A program made the position numbers and the translations under genes. A stretch of DNA of 64,000 nucleotides from Nocardioides sp. InS609-2 (lineage in GTDB: Bacteria > Actinomycetota > Actinomycetes > Propionibacteriales > Nocardioidaceae), in the NCBI RefSeq assembly GCF_023208195.1, contig NZ_CP060034.1, positions 2,728,001-2,792,000 of the forward strand, written 5' to 3'. The notes beneath the pieces were generated by a model. That model saw only the letters and a list, made by a program, of their open reading frames with translations, was not told where the DNA came from and ran no database searches. Positions 1 to 7,793 of the stretch are shown one piece after another. Every line of letters begins with the position of its first letter. Position 1 is the stretch's first letter.

Positions 1-211
1 GCAGCCGGGAGATCTGGGACTGGAGCGCGTTGGCCGTGCCGGCCGGCGGCTCCGCGCCGTACACCTCGTCGATCAGGCGGTCGGTGGTCACCACCCGGCC
101 GGGGTCCGCCAGCAGGAGCGCGAGCACCGAACGCGGGCGCGGGCCGCCGAGATCGAGCGGCTCGCCGGCTGCGTTCCGTACTTCCATCGGGCCCAGCATC
201 GTGTACTGCAC
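1..211 (-). CDS. SARP/AfsR-type transcriptional regulator, 5' end only
   Basis: Only the first 70 or so codons are inside the window; the gene runs off the left edge. They read as the winged-helix DNA-binding domain of SARP/BTAD regulators: the opening VQYTMLGPMEV strand, then PRSVLALLL and TDRLIDEVYG, in the family's order. GTG at 211 is preceded by AGGGGA, a reasonable ribosome-binding site; an in-frame ATG lies at 199. The family activates secondary metabolism or related genes, but its targets cannot be seen from here. Confidence 0.78.
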   Translation of the reverse strand, partial: MQYTMLGPMEVRNAAGEPLDLGGPRPRSVLALLLADPGRVVTTDRLIDEVYGAEPPAGTANALQSQISRL

Positions 212-275
212 GGTGAGATTGTGTCCCCTGCCTGGTAGTTGGCTCGGGGCGGCCTGCGCCGGGATGTGTCAGGCG

Positions 276-464
276 CCAGGACCTGCCGGCGGCCATCAGA
301 CCGGCCGCCCAGGCGTCGAGCAGCCGGTGCCCCTCGTCGGCACGGGCGAGCGTCGGATCTCCCAGTACGCCACTGGGGGTCACCGCGCGCAGACCCGCCT
401 CTCTGAGCGCGGGAAGGATCTGCTGCACCGCGCACACCACCCAGTCGTAACGCTCCTGCACCAT
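276..464 (-). pseudogene. Remnant of a creatininase/MftE-like amidohydrolase (C-terminal part)
   Basis: The minus strand encodes about 63 residues that look like genuine protein, including the stretch RAVTPSGVLGDPTLARADEG. That resembles the C-terminal region of MftE-type (mycofactocin-associated) creatininase-family peptidases. No N-terminal metal-binding part lies upstream. There is no stop either: the frame runs on as arginine/proline-rich shadow of the SARP gene. I read it as a leftover fragment. The family assignment is from memory of the motif; no other mycofactocin gene is in the window. Confidence 0.42.
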
Positions 465-474
465 CTCGGGTGGT

Positions 475-627
475 GTGGGTGAGGACCTGAAGGAGCAGTT
501 CGCCCGCCGCCTCCTCGACGTACGACGCCACCCGGTGCAGGCCACGGTGGTGTGCCTGGGCGCCGTGGCGGTGGTCGTCGTACCGACCGCGTTCGTGGCG
601 GTGCCATGGTTGCGTGGACTCGGCTGA
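475..627 (+). CDS. Possible small single-pass membrane protein
   Basis: A 50-codon frame from GTG 475 to TGA 625-627 encodes a charged N-terminus (VGEDLKEQFARRLLDVRR) followed by one hydrophobic segment (ATVVCLGAVAVVVVPTAF) and the tail PWLRGLG. It is bounded upstream by an in-frame TAA at 448 and overlaps the 5' end of the downstream transporter. The ribosome-binding site is poor, so it may be a chance frame or a fragment. Confidence 0.3.
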   Translation: MGEDLKEQFARRLLDVRRHPVQATVVCLGAVAVVVVPTAFVAVPWLRGLG

Positions 628-2068
628 GCATGTCGTCGGCGGGGCCTACGGTGAGCGGGTGAGCGACCCCGAGCTGATCTCCCTCGACTCGTCGACGGGC
701 CGGATGGTGGTCGCCGCCGCCACCCTCGGCTCCGGTCTCACCCTGCTTGACGGCACCGTCGTCAACGTCGCGCTGAAGACCATCGGCGAGGACCTCGACG
801 CGTCGCTGGCCGACCTGCAGTGGATCACCAACGGCTACCTGCTCTCGATGGCGTCGCTGATCCTGCTGGGGGGCGCGCTCGGTGACCGGTTCGGCCGGCG
901 CCGGATCTTCGTCATCGGCACCGTGTGGTTCGCGCTCGCGTCACTGCTCTGCGGCATCGCGCCGACACCACTGGTGCTGATCCTGGCGCGCGTCCTGCAG
1001 GGCATCGGCGCGGCGCTGCTCACCCCCGGCAGCCTCTCGATCATCCAGTCGGTCTTCCGGCCCGCCGACCGCGGCAAGGCCATCGGCGCCTGGTCCGGGC
1101 TCGGCGGCATCGCTGCTGCGATCGGGCCGTTCATCGGCGGCGCGCTCGTGCAGTACGTCTCCTGGCGCTGGATCTTCCTCATCAACCTGCCGCTCGCCGT
1201 CATCACCGTGCTCATCGCGCAGCGCTCCGTGTCGGAGACCCGCGACGCCCGCGCGACCGGCCGCTTCGACATCCCCGGTGCCGCGCTGGCCTGCATCGCA
1301 CTGGGTGGCGTGACCTGGGCGCTGATCGAGTGGGGCAAGCCCTCCGCGCCGTACGCAGCGGCAGGCGGTCTGCTCTGCGGCGCGGCGTTCATCGTCGTCG
1401 AGGCCCGCGGTCGTGAGCCGATGATGCCGCTCGGCCTGTTCTCCAACCGCACGTTCAGCGCGGCCAACGCCATGACGTTCCTCGTCTACGCGGCCCTCGG
1501 CGCGGTGCTGTTCTTCCTAGTCATCCAGCTCCAGACCGTGGCCGGCTACGGCGCCCTGCAAGCCGGCATCGCCACCTTGCCGATCACCGTGTGCATGCTC
1601 TTCCTCGCCTCCCGCGCGGGCGCTCTCGGCACCCGCATCGGCCCCCGCATCCCGATGACCGTCGGACCGATCGTGATGGCCGCCGGCACCCTGCTGCTGC
1701 TCGCGGTCGACGCCGACACCAGCTACTGGCGCGACGTCTTCCCCGGTCTGACCGTCTTCGGCCTCGGCCTCTCGCTGATGGTCGCGCCGCTCACCGGCAC
1801 GGTGCTGGCCGCTGCCCCTGACGAGAACGCCGGCATCGCCAGCGGCGTCAACAACGCGGTCGCCCGTGCCGGCTCCCTGCTCGCCGTCGCCGCGCTGCCG
1901 GTGGCGGTCGGGCTCTCCGGCGAGGAGTACGCCGTCGCGTCGGCCTTCGACGCGGCGTACGTCCGGGCCGCGGTCATCTGCGCCGTGCTGCTGGCCCTCG
2001 GTGGGGTCGTGTCCTGGCTGACCATCCGCAACCCTCGGCCCGATCTCGCCGACGCACCCGTGATGTAG
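614..2068 (+). CDS. MFS drug exporter, DHA2 (EmrB/QacA) family
   Basis: The 484-residue product is a predicted 14-helix proton-driven exporter of the inner membrane. The loop after the second helix carries motif A, LGDRFGRRRIF, and helix 4-5 has ARVLQGIGAALLTPGS, typical of the DHA2 branch. The substrate cannot be told from sequence. The frame opens at GTG 614; an in-frame GTG at 659 (VSDPELISLD) is an equally possible start and would remove the short hydrophilic leader. It converges with the PLD-like lipoprotein gene, with three bases between their stops. Confidence 0.85.
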   Translation: MDSAEHVVGGAYGERVSDPELISLDSSTGRMVVAAATLGSGLTLLDGTVVNVALKTIGEDLDASLADLQWITNGYLLSMASLILLGGALGDRFGRRRIFVIGTVWFALASLLCGIAPTPLVLILARVLQGIGAALLTPGSLSIIQSVFRPADRGKAIGAWSGLGGIAAAIGPFIGGALVQYVSWRWIFLINLPLAVITVLIAQRSVSETRDARATGRFDIPGAALACIALGGVTWALIEWGKPSAPYAAAGGLLCGAAFIVVEARGREPMMPLGLFSNRTFSAANAMTFLVYAALGAVLFFLVIQLQTVAGYGALQAGIATLPITVCMLFLASRAGALGTRIGPRIPMTVGPIVMAAGTLLLLAVDADTSYWRDVFPGLTVFGLGLSLMVAPLTGTVLAAAPDENAGIASGVNNAVARAGSLLAVAALPVAVGLSGEEYAVASAFDAAYVRAAVICAVLLALGGVVSWLTIRNPRPDLADAPVM

Positions 2069-2071
2069 CGG

Positions 2072-3295
2072 CTAGGTGCAGGGGTCGAAGTCCGGCGTCC
2101 GCACGCCGCGGGCGCTGTCGCGCCCGTGCCCGAACGCGTCGTTGAAGTGTTTGCCGTAGCGGTCGTGGATCCACTTCCCCTTGAGCCGCAGCATGATCTC
2201 GTCGTTGTAGTAGAGGCCGCCGCACGTGGCGTTGCTGGTGCCGGTCACCACGACGTACTGCGGCTTGCCGCCCACCAGCGCGTGGATGATCACGCCCTTG
2301 TCGTGGGTGCTGACCTGCCGGACGAGTGCCTTGGGCAGGCGGTGGCCGTCCACCTTCTGCTCGAGCCACTTCTCGACCGCCGGCCGGTCGACGACCACCC
2401 GCACCCGGCAGCCGCTCTCGCTCAGCTGCACCAGCCGGCTGCGGATGTCGGCGCGCTGGATCACCGCGAGGTGTACGTCGACCTGGTCGAGCTGCGGCGT
2501 GCAGCGCACCTGCCGCAACGTGTCGGCCAGGATGTCGCCGCGTCGGGGGTAGAGCATCGCCGGCGGGTTGGCGAGCGTCGTCTTGATGGTGCCGACGCGC
2601 TGCGTCTTGAGCGCGTCGTACCAGGCGTCGGCGAACTTGTAGTACTTCGGGCTGACGATCCGCAGCAGCGAGTTGTACTGCTGGTACTGCAGCCCGGCCA
2701 GGTTGCTCGAGCTCGTCACCACCGACCGTTCGCCGCCGACGTCGGCGACGATCAGCTTGAGGTGGTTGATGTCCTGGGCGTACGGCGCGGGGCCGGCGCC
2801 GGTCCAGGGCAGGCAGGCGCCGTCGCACACGACCGTGTTGCCGGGGGCCGGGTCGCCGGCCTCGATGCGCTGGACCAGGCTCGCGCCGACCGCGTTGGCG
2901 ATGACGTCGTGGTCGACGACCAGCTCGACGTGCACGCCGCGGGCCTGTGCCTCGACGAGGTTGTCGGCGGCGCCGGGGATGTCCCAGCGGAACATCGCGA
3001 TCCGCAGCGAGTCGCCGGCCTGTGACTTCTTGAAGAGCCGGCGCATCCGGTTGATGACCACCGGGTGGGTGCCGCCGTGGGTGCCCGGCGAGGAGAAGCA
3101 GACCTCGATGTTGCGCTTGGCCTTGCAGCCGGGTCCGCCGGCCCTGGTGGCCGGGACGGCCCTGCGCGCTGCAGCCGGCGCGCTCGAGGCGTACGTCGCG
3201 GCTGACGCGGCCGGCTCGTCGTCACCCGTGGCCTGGCACGCCACACTTGCCACCACGCTGAGCACCAGGGCGGCCACGAGCCGCGACGTCGTCAT
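2072..3295 (-). CDS. Secreted lipoprotein with phospholipase D-like domain
   Basis: A 407-residue exported lipoprotein. The N-terminus has a hydrophobic signal ending in the lipobox ASVAC with the lipidated Cys at residue 20. Two PLD repeats follow. The first HKD motif is intact (H178, K180, D185 in NHLKLIVAD, followed by TSSSN). The second, THDKGVIIH (H331, K333), has His where the Asp is expected, then TGTSN. The family cleaves phosphodiester bonds using one HKD motif from each repeat, so activity is plausible but uncertain. Cys pairs in the mature part fit an extracytoplasmic protein. Confidence 0.8.
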   Translation of the reverse strand: MTTSRLVAALVLSVVASVACQATGDDEPAASAATYASSAPAAARRAVPATRAGGPGCKAKRNIEVCFSSPGTHGGTHPVVINRMRRLFKKSQAGDSLRIAMFRWDIPGAADNLVEAQARGVHVELVVDHDVIANAVGASLVQRIEAGDPAPGNTVVCDGACLPWTGAGPAPYAQDINHLKLIVADVGGERSVVTSSSNLAGLQYQQYNSLLRIVSPKYYKFADAWYDALKTQRVGTIKTTLANPPAMLYPRRGDILADTLRQVRCTPQLDQVDVHLAVIQRADIRSRLVQLSESGCRVRVVVDRPAVEKWLEQKVDGHRLPKALVRQVSTHDKGVIIHALVGGKPQYVVVTGTSNATCGGLYYNDEIMLRLKGKWIHDRYGKHFNDAFGHGRDSARGVRTPDFDPCT

Positions 3296-3336
3296 GCGTC
3301 CTAGGGTGCCACGGCGGTTGCCGGGAATCGGGTCGT

Positions 3337-3766
3337 TCAGTCGTCCGCTTCGCCGAGCCGCGCGCGCAGCTTCTTGACGCGCTTGCGCAGGGTCTCCTCG
3401 CGACCGGTCGCCGCGGCCACCATCTCCTGCAGTCGCGCCGGGTGCTCCTCGAGCTCAGGAAGAAGGTCGTTGCCCGTCTTCGGGCTCGACTCCGGCACGC
3501 AGCTGACCGGCGGCGCAGAGCACGCAGGCGGGCTCGTCGGGCTCGATGGGCACCGTGCGGGCGGACGCGGGACGGTCGTCCGTGCGGGCATCCGAGAGCC
3601 GGGACAGCACGTGTGGACCGGGCAGCGCTCCGGCCGCAACTCGCAGCACCAGCGAGTCGGCCGGCAGGATGCCCAGCGCTTCCAGAGCCTGCACCTCGCC
3701 GAGCCCGGCCCAGGCCGCGGCGTACAGGTGTCGATCGCCTTCGGGCAGCAGGATCGTGGTGGACAC
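3337..3766 (-). pseudogene. Uncharacterised protein, reading frame broken once
   Basis: GTG 3766 follows a strong GGGAGG site five bases upstream and opens VSTTILLPEGDRHLYAAAWAG. This frame stops at 3455, but a different frame continues as convincing protein (LLPELEEHPARLQEMV ... LRKRVKKLRARLGEADD) to a stop at 3337. Removing one C from the CCC near 3488 joins them into a protein of about 143 residues with a CVLC pair and a basic coiled C-terminus. I do not recognise the family. It could be a sequencing error, a true frameshift, or two small genes. Confidence 0.5.
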
Positions 3767-3859
3767 CGGTGCCTCCCTTGTCGTCGACCGCGGCAATGTC
3801 AGCCATCGGGGTCTGGTCCCATGGCGGCGCACATACCCTGTCTCCGGGAGGTCGAGGGC

Positions 3860-5077
3860 ATGCAGGCATGGGGGTCGGCGCGCGGGCGCGCGCTCGCGAC
3901 AGGCGTGCTGCTGCTGTCGCTCGCCCTGGCCGCGTGCGGCGAGGAGACTCCGAGGGCCAAACCCCCGGCGGACGCGACCGGCTCGTCGTCGTCGTCGCCC
4001 TCGTCACCGTCGTCCGGGCAGCCGACGGTGGCGGACCCCGCTCACTCCGTGCCGCCGCCCGGCAAGATCGAGGGTTGCTGTCAGGGCGCCGACATCCTCG
4101 TCTACAGCCAGGAGCCGCTGTCCGACGACATGACGTCCCAGATCCGCAAGATCGACGGCATCGACGCGACCGAGCCGCTGTCACTCGCGCAGGTGGCCAT
4201 CGAGAACCGGGTCATCACCATCGGTGCGGTCGACCCGGCGTCGTACCGCCGCTTCGCCCGCAGCGACATCGCCCAGCTCCAGGAGGTCTGGGACCGGGTC
4301 GCGGGCGGCGAGCTGGCGATCGACACGCCGCTGGGCAAGAAGCTGCAGGACGACGCCGGCTTCCTCAAACTCGGCAACGACCAGGATGCCGCGCGGGTGC
4401 ACATCGGCGCCTACGCCCTACAAGTGCCGCAAGTCGACGCGGTCGTCAACGAGAAGTGGGCCGAGACACTCGGCATGCGGAGGGGCAACGCGCTGCTCGT
4501 CTCGACCGACCTCACCTCCCCGCAGGTCGTACAGGACAAGATCCAGAAGATCGTCGGCAAGGACCTGTCGGTGCAGATCCTGGGTCCCGACCTCGACCTG
4601 TCCGCCACGCAGACCGCGTTCCTGACCGGCGGCTCGGTCGCCGAGGCCGTCGGCACGTTCTCCTACCGCGTCATCGGTGGCGGCCGGATCACGCCGGAGT
4701 CCTCGTGGGTCAGCGAGAACATCCGCAGCGAGCCGGTGCCGATCCTGGGCACCGTCACCTGCCACAAGGTGATGATCCCGCAGCTGCGCGCCGCGCTGCT
4801 CGAGGTGCAGAGCCGGGGGCTGGCCGACAAGATCCACCCCGGGGAGTACGCCGGTTGCTTCTACCCGCGCTTCATCGCCAACACCACCCAGCTCTCGCTG
4901 CACTCGTTCGGCATCGCGCTGGACATGAACGTGCCCGGCAACCAGCGCGGCACCGTCGGCGAGATGGACCGCGACGTGGTGGCGATCTTCAAGAAGTGGG
5001 GCTTCGCCTGGGGTGGGGACTGGGGCTACACCGACCCGATGCACTTCGAGATGAACCGGCTCGTCGACGTCCGCTGA
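3860..5077 (+). CDS. Lipoprotein with M15-family D,D-carboxypeptidase-like domain
   Basis: ATG 3860 is chosen because GGGAGG lies just upstream and the product then begins with a signal peptide ending in the lipobox ALAAC (Cys26). A Ser/Pro-rich linker follows, then a middle domain of no recognised family. The C-terminal part has the zinc-peptidase M15 signature: HSFGIALDMN gives H348 and D355, and GYTDPMHFEM gives H395. The family trims D-Ala peptide stems of peptidoglycan. The 405-residue protein should sit on the outer face of the membrane. The inverted repeats downstream probably end its transcript. Confidence 0.8.
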   Translation: MQAWGSARGRALATGVLLLSLALAACGEETPRAKPPADATGSSSSSPSSPSSGQPTVADPAHSVPPPGKIEGCCQGADILVYSQEPLSDDMTSQIRKIDGIDATEPLSLAQVAIENRVITIGAVDPASYRRFARSDIAQLQEVWDRVAGGELAIDTPLGKKLQDDAGFLKLGNDQDAARVHIGAYALQVPQVDAVVNEKWAETLGMRRGNALLVSTDLTSPQVVQDKIQKIVGKDLSVQILGPDLDLSATQTAFLTGGSVAEAVGTFSYRVIGGGRITPESSWVSENIRSEPVPILGTVTCHKVMIPQLRAALLEVQSRGLADKIHPGEYAGCFYPRFIANTTQLSLHSFGIALDMNVPGNQRGTVGEMDRDVVAIFKKWGFAWGGDWGYTDPMHFEMNRLVDVR

Positions 5078-5116
5078 CGCGGCGCGACCGTCTCACCGCT
5101 CCCACTTGACGGGCAC

Positions 5117-5160
5117 TTCCTGAACTTGTCGGGCCGTGCACTGGCCGACAAGTTCAGGAA
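5117..5160. terminator. 16-bp perfect inverted repeat downstream of the M15 gene
   Basis: TTCCTGAACTTGTCGG at 5117-5132 is exactly repeated in inverse at 5145-5160 with a 12-base loop. It starts 40 bases after the M15 stop. It has no T-run, which is common for actinobacterial terminators. Its right end overlaps the next palindrome. Confidence 0.5.
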
Positions 5161-5182
5161 TCCCCGGTCGACCGGGGATTCC
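5157..5182. promoter_or_regulatory. 26-bp perfect palindrome upstream of the molybdenum-cofactor gene
   Basis: GGAATCCCCGGTC joins its exact inverse at 5169/5170 (centre GTCGAC) without a loop. It ends 29 bases before the ATG of the MocA-like gene and shares GGAA with the preceding inverted repeat. A zero-loop palindrome in this position fits an operator better than a terminator, but no matching regulator is identified. Confidence 0.4.
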
Positions 5183-5211
5183 GAACAAAACAGCAGTGCA
5201 ACGATGACCCC

Positions 5212-5799
5212 ATGACCGCCGGACTCCTCCTCGCCGCCGGCTCCGGCCGCCGGATGGGCGCCCCGAAGGCCCTCGTCCACGACACCGACGGCACCAGCTG
5301 GCTGCAGCGCGCGGTGCGGGTCCTGACCGACGGCGGCTGCGCCTCCGTGTATGTGGTCCTCGGCGCGGCCGCCGACCAGGCCAGGCTGCTCCTCGACGGG
5401 CTGGATGTCCAGGTGGTGGTCGCCGACGACTGGGACGACGGGATGAGCGCCTCCCTGCGCGCCGGACTCACCGCGATCAAGGGCACCGCGATCACGGGCG
5501 AGGAGGCCGCGCTGGTCACCCTCGTCGACCTGCCCGATGTCTCGGCGGCCGTCGTCGCGCGCGTCCTCGATGCCGGGTCGGGGCCGGCCGTCTTGGCGCG
5601 GGCGTCGTACGACGGAAGGCCGGGGCACCCGGTCCTGATCGGCCGTGACCACTGGTCCCGGATCATCGGCATCGCGTCGGGCGACGCGGGAGCTCGCGAC
5701 TACCTCGCCACCCGCGACGTCACGCTCGTCGCGTGCGGCGACCTCGCCACCGGCCAGGACGTGGACCGGCCAACGTCCGGCCAACGTCCCCGCACGTAG
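5212..5799 (+). CDS. MocA/MobA-like nucleotidyltransferase (molybdenum cofactor cytidylyltransferase type)
   Basis: The product (195 residues) starts with the NTP-binding loop LLAAGSGRRMGAPKAL of the MobA-like NTP transferases and has the metal-binding aspartate in LVTLVDLPDV. GRPGHPVLIGRDHW near the C-terminus is characteristic of the MocA branch, which adds CMP to molybdopterin for xanthine dehydrogenase-type enzymes. It heads the coxDEF-like maturation block, nine bases before coxD, so it very likely makes the cofactor for the CoxL protein encoded at 13.9 kb. Confidence 0.82.
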   Translation: MTAGLLLAAGSGRRMGAPKALVHDTDGTSWLQRAVRVLTDGGCASVYVVLGAAADQARLLLDGLDVQVVVADDWDDGMSASLRAGLTAIKGTAITGEEAALVTLVDLPDVSAAVVARVLDAGSGPAVLARASYDGRPGHPVLIGRDHWSRIIGIASGDAGARDYLATRDVTLVACGDLATGQDVDRPTSGQRPRT

Positions 5800-5808
5800 A
5801 TTCAGGGT

Positions 5809-6687
5809 ATGGAGTCCGCGTCCGACGTCGCCTCCCGCCTCGTCACGGCCGGATACCTGGCCGACCCGGAGCTGGCCACCGTCGTCTTCCTCGCCACCCG
5901 CATGCAGCGGCCGCTGCTGCTCGAGGGTGAGCCCGGCACCGGCAAGACCGCCCTGGCCGAGGCCCTCGCCGAGTCGCTGGACCTGCCGCTGATCCGGCTC
6001 CAGTGCTACGAGGGCATCGACGCCACCCAGGCTCTCTACGACTGGGACTTCCCTCGCCAGATCCTCCACCTGCGCGCCCTCGAGGCGGTCGCAGGAGGCA
6101 ACGCCGAGGGCTCGGTCGAGGAGGCCGAGAAGAGCCTGTACGACGCCCGCTTCCTGCTCGCGCGTCCCGTGCTGCAGGCGCTCCAACAAAGCCCGGCGGT
6201 GCTGCTCGTCGACGAGGTCGACCGGGCCGACGACGAGTTCGAGGCGTTCCTGCTCGAGGTGCTGTCGACCTGGCAGGTGACCGTCCCCGAGCTCGGCACC
6301 GTGGCCGCGGCCGAGCCGCCGATCGTCGTACTCACCTCCAACCGCACCCGCGAGCTGCACGACGCGCTCAAACGGCGCTGCCTCTACCACTGGATCGACC
6401 ACCCGGGGCTCGAGCGTGAGGTCCAGATCGTCCGTTCCCGGGCGCCGGAGGTGTCCGAGACACTGGCCCGCCAGGTGGTCAACGTGGTGCAGCAGCTGCG
6501 CGACCGTGACGACCTGCTCAAGCCGCCCGGCGTCGCGGAGACCATCGACTGGGCGCGCGCGCTCACCTACCTCGGCACCGCCGAGCTCGACCTGGCCTCG
6601 GCCGCGTCGTCGCTCGGCGCACTGGTGAAGTACCGCGAGGACGCCGACCGGGTCCGCCAGGCACTCGACCGGATGCTGACGACATGA
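5809..6687 (+). CDS. coxD: CoxD-type MoxR AAA+ ATPase
   Basis: A 292-residue AAA+ protein of the MoxR group. Walker A is GEPGTGKT (about residues 38-45), Walker B VLLVDEVDRAD, and sensor 1 VVLTSNRTREL. In carboxydotrophs CoxD is a membrane-associated ATPase needed to assemble the Cu-S-Mo centre of CO dehydrogenase; for form II enzymes its job is inferred to be similar cofactor maturation. ATG 5809 is close behind the MocA-like stop, and the 3' end overlaps coxE by ATGA. Confidence 0.85.
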   Translation: MESASDVASRLVTAGYLADPELATVVFLATRMQRPLLLEGEPGTGKTALAEALAESLDLPLIRLQCYEGIDATQALYDWDFPRQILHLRALEAVAGGNAEGSVEEAEKSLYDARFLLARPVLQALQQSPAVLLVDEVDRADDEFEAFLLEVLSTWQVTVPELGTVAAAEPPIVVLTSNRTRELHDALKRRCLYHWIDHPGLEREVQIVRSRAPEVSETLARQVVNVVQQLRDRDDLLKPPGVAETIDWARALTYLGTAELDLASAASSLGALVKYREDADRVRQALDRMLTT

Positions 6688-7793
6688 CCACGCAGATCCG
6701 GCAGCCCGACGAGATCCTGCTCGGGTTCACGCGCGCGCTGCGCGCCGCGGGAGTCCCCGTCACGCCGGACCGCTCGCACGGATTCCTCGAGGCCACGGCC
6801 CTGCTCGGGCTCGACGACCAGAGCGCGACGTACTGGGCGGGCCGCGCCACCCTCTGCGCCGGCCCCGACGACCTGGCCCGCTACGACCAGGTCTTCCATG
6901 CCTGGTTCAACGCCCGCGACGGGCTGCCCCGGACCCGCCCGGCCTCACCCCCCAGCCAGACTGTGACCGCGTTCCCCGAGAGCGAGTCGACCGGTGAGGG
7001 TGCCGAGATGGAGGACGAGGCCATCCACGCCGCCGCTACCTCCACCGAGGTGCTCCGGCACCGCGACGTCGCCTCCCTCGACATGGCCGAGAAGGCGCGG
7101 CTGGCCGCGCTCTTCAGCGTCCTGAACCCGCGTGCCCCCCTCCGTCGTACGGCGCGACACCAGCGCTGGCACCGCGGCACCCTCGACGCGTCGCGCACCA
7201 TGCGGCTGAGCATGCGCCGTTTCGGGGAGCCGGCCGAGATCGTCTGGCGCAGGCGGCGTCAGCGGCCGCGCCGCGTCGTACTCCTCGTCGACGTCTCCGG
7301 CTCCATGAGCGGGTACGCCGATGCGTTGCTGCGGTTGGCTCACCGGTTCGTGGTCACAGGCGACCGGGTCGAGGTGTTCACCGTCGGCACCCGGCTCACC
7401 CACCTCACCCGCGCGATGCACCACCACGACCCCGAGCGCGCCATCGTGGCCGCGGGCGACACTGTGCCCGACTGGTCGGGCGGCACCCGGCTGGGCGAGA
7501 CGGTCAAGGTCTTCCTCGACCGCTGGGGGGCGCGCGGCATGGCCCGAGGCGCGGTGGTCGTGATCTTCAGCGACGGTTGGGAGCGCGGCGACGCGGCCCT
7601 GCTCGCTGAGCAGATGCAGCGGCTGCACCGGATCGCGCACCGCGTGGTGTGGGTCAACCCGCACCGCGGCAAGGAGGGCTACGCGCCGGTCCAGCAGGGC
7701 ATCGCCGCCGCTCTCCCGCACATCGACGACTTCGTCGCCGGCCACTCGCTGGCGACGTTCGCAGAGCTCTGCAAGGTGGTGGCGCGTGCGTGA
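6684..7793 (+). CDS. coxE: CoxE-type VWA-domain protein
   Basis: 369 residues with a C-terminal von Willebrand A domain. The MIDAS motif is LLVDVSGSMSGYAD, with further metal-site residues in GGTRLG and FSDGWERGD. The N-terminal half is helical and less conserved. MoxR/VWA pairs act as a chaperone unit, and CoxD/CoxE is the pair used in CO dehydrogenase maturation. It overlaps coxD by four bases and the xdhC-like gene by eight, so the three genes are translationally coupled. Confidence 0.85.
   Translation: MTTQIRQPDEILLGFTRALRAAGVPVTPDRSHGFLEATALLGLDDQSATYWAGRATLCAGPDDLARYDQVFHAWFNARDGLPRTRPASPPSQTVTAFPESESTGEGAEMEDEAIHAAATSTEVLRHRDVASLDMAEKARLAALFSVLNPRAPLRRTARHQRWHRGTLDASRTMRLSMRRFGEPAEIVWRRRRQRPRRVVLLVDVSGSMSGYADALLRLAHRFVVTGDRVEVFTVGTRLTHLTRAMHHHDPERAIVAAGDTVPDWSGGTRLGETVKVFLDRWGARGMARGAVVVIFSDGWERGDAALLAEQMQRLHRIAHRVVWVNPHRGKEGYAPVQQGIAAALPHIDDFVAGHSLATFAELCKVVARA

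Noticed and set aside
5026..6402. Long minus-strand frame of 458 codons opposite coxD
   Set aside because: It is a high-GC antisense shadow of the MocA-like and coxD genes, with no protein-like composition or ribosome-binding site.
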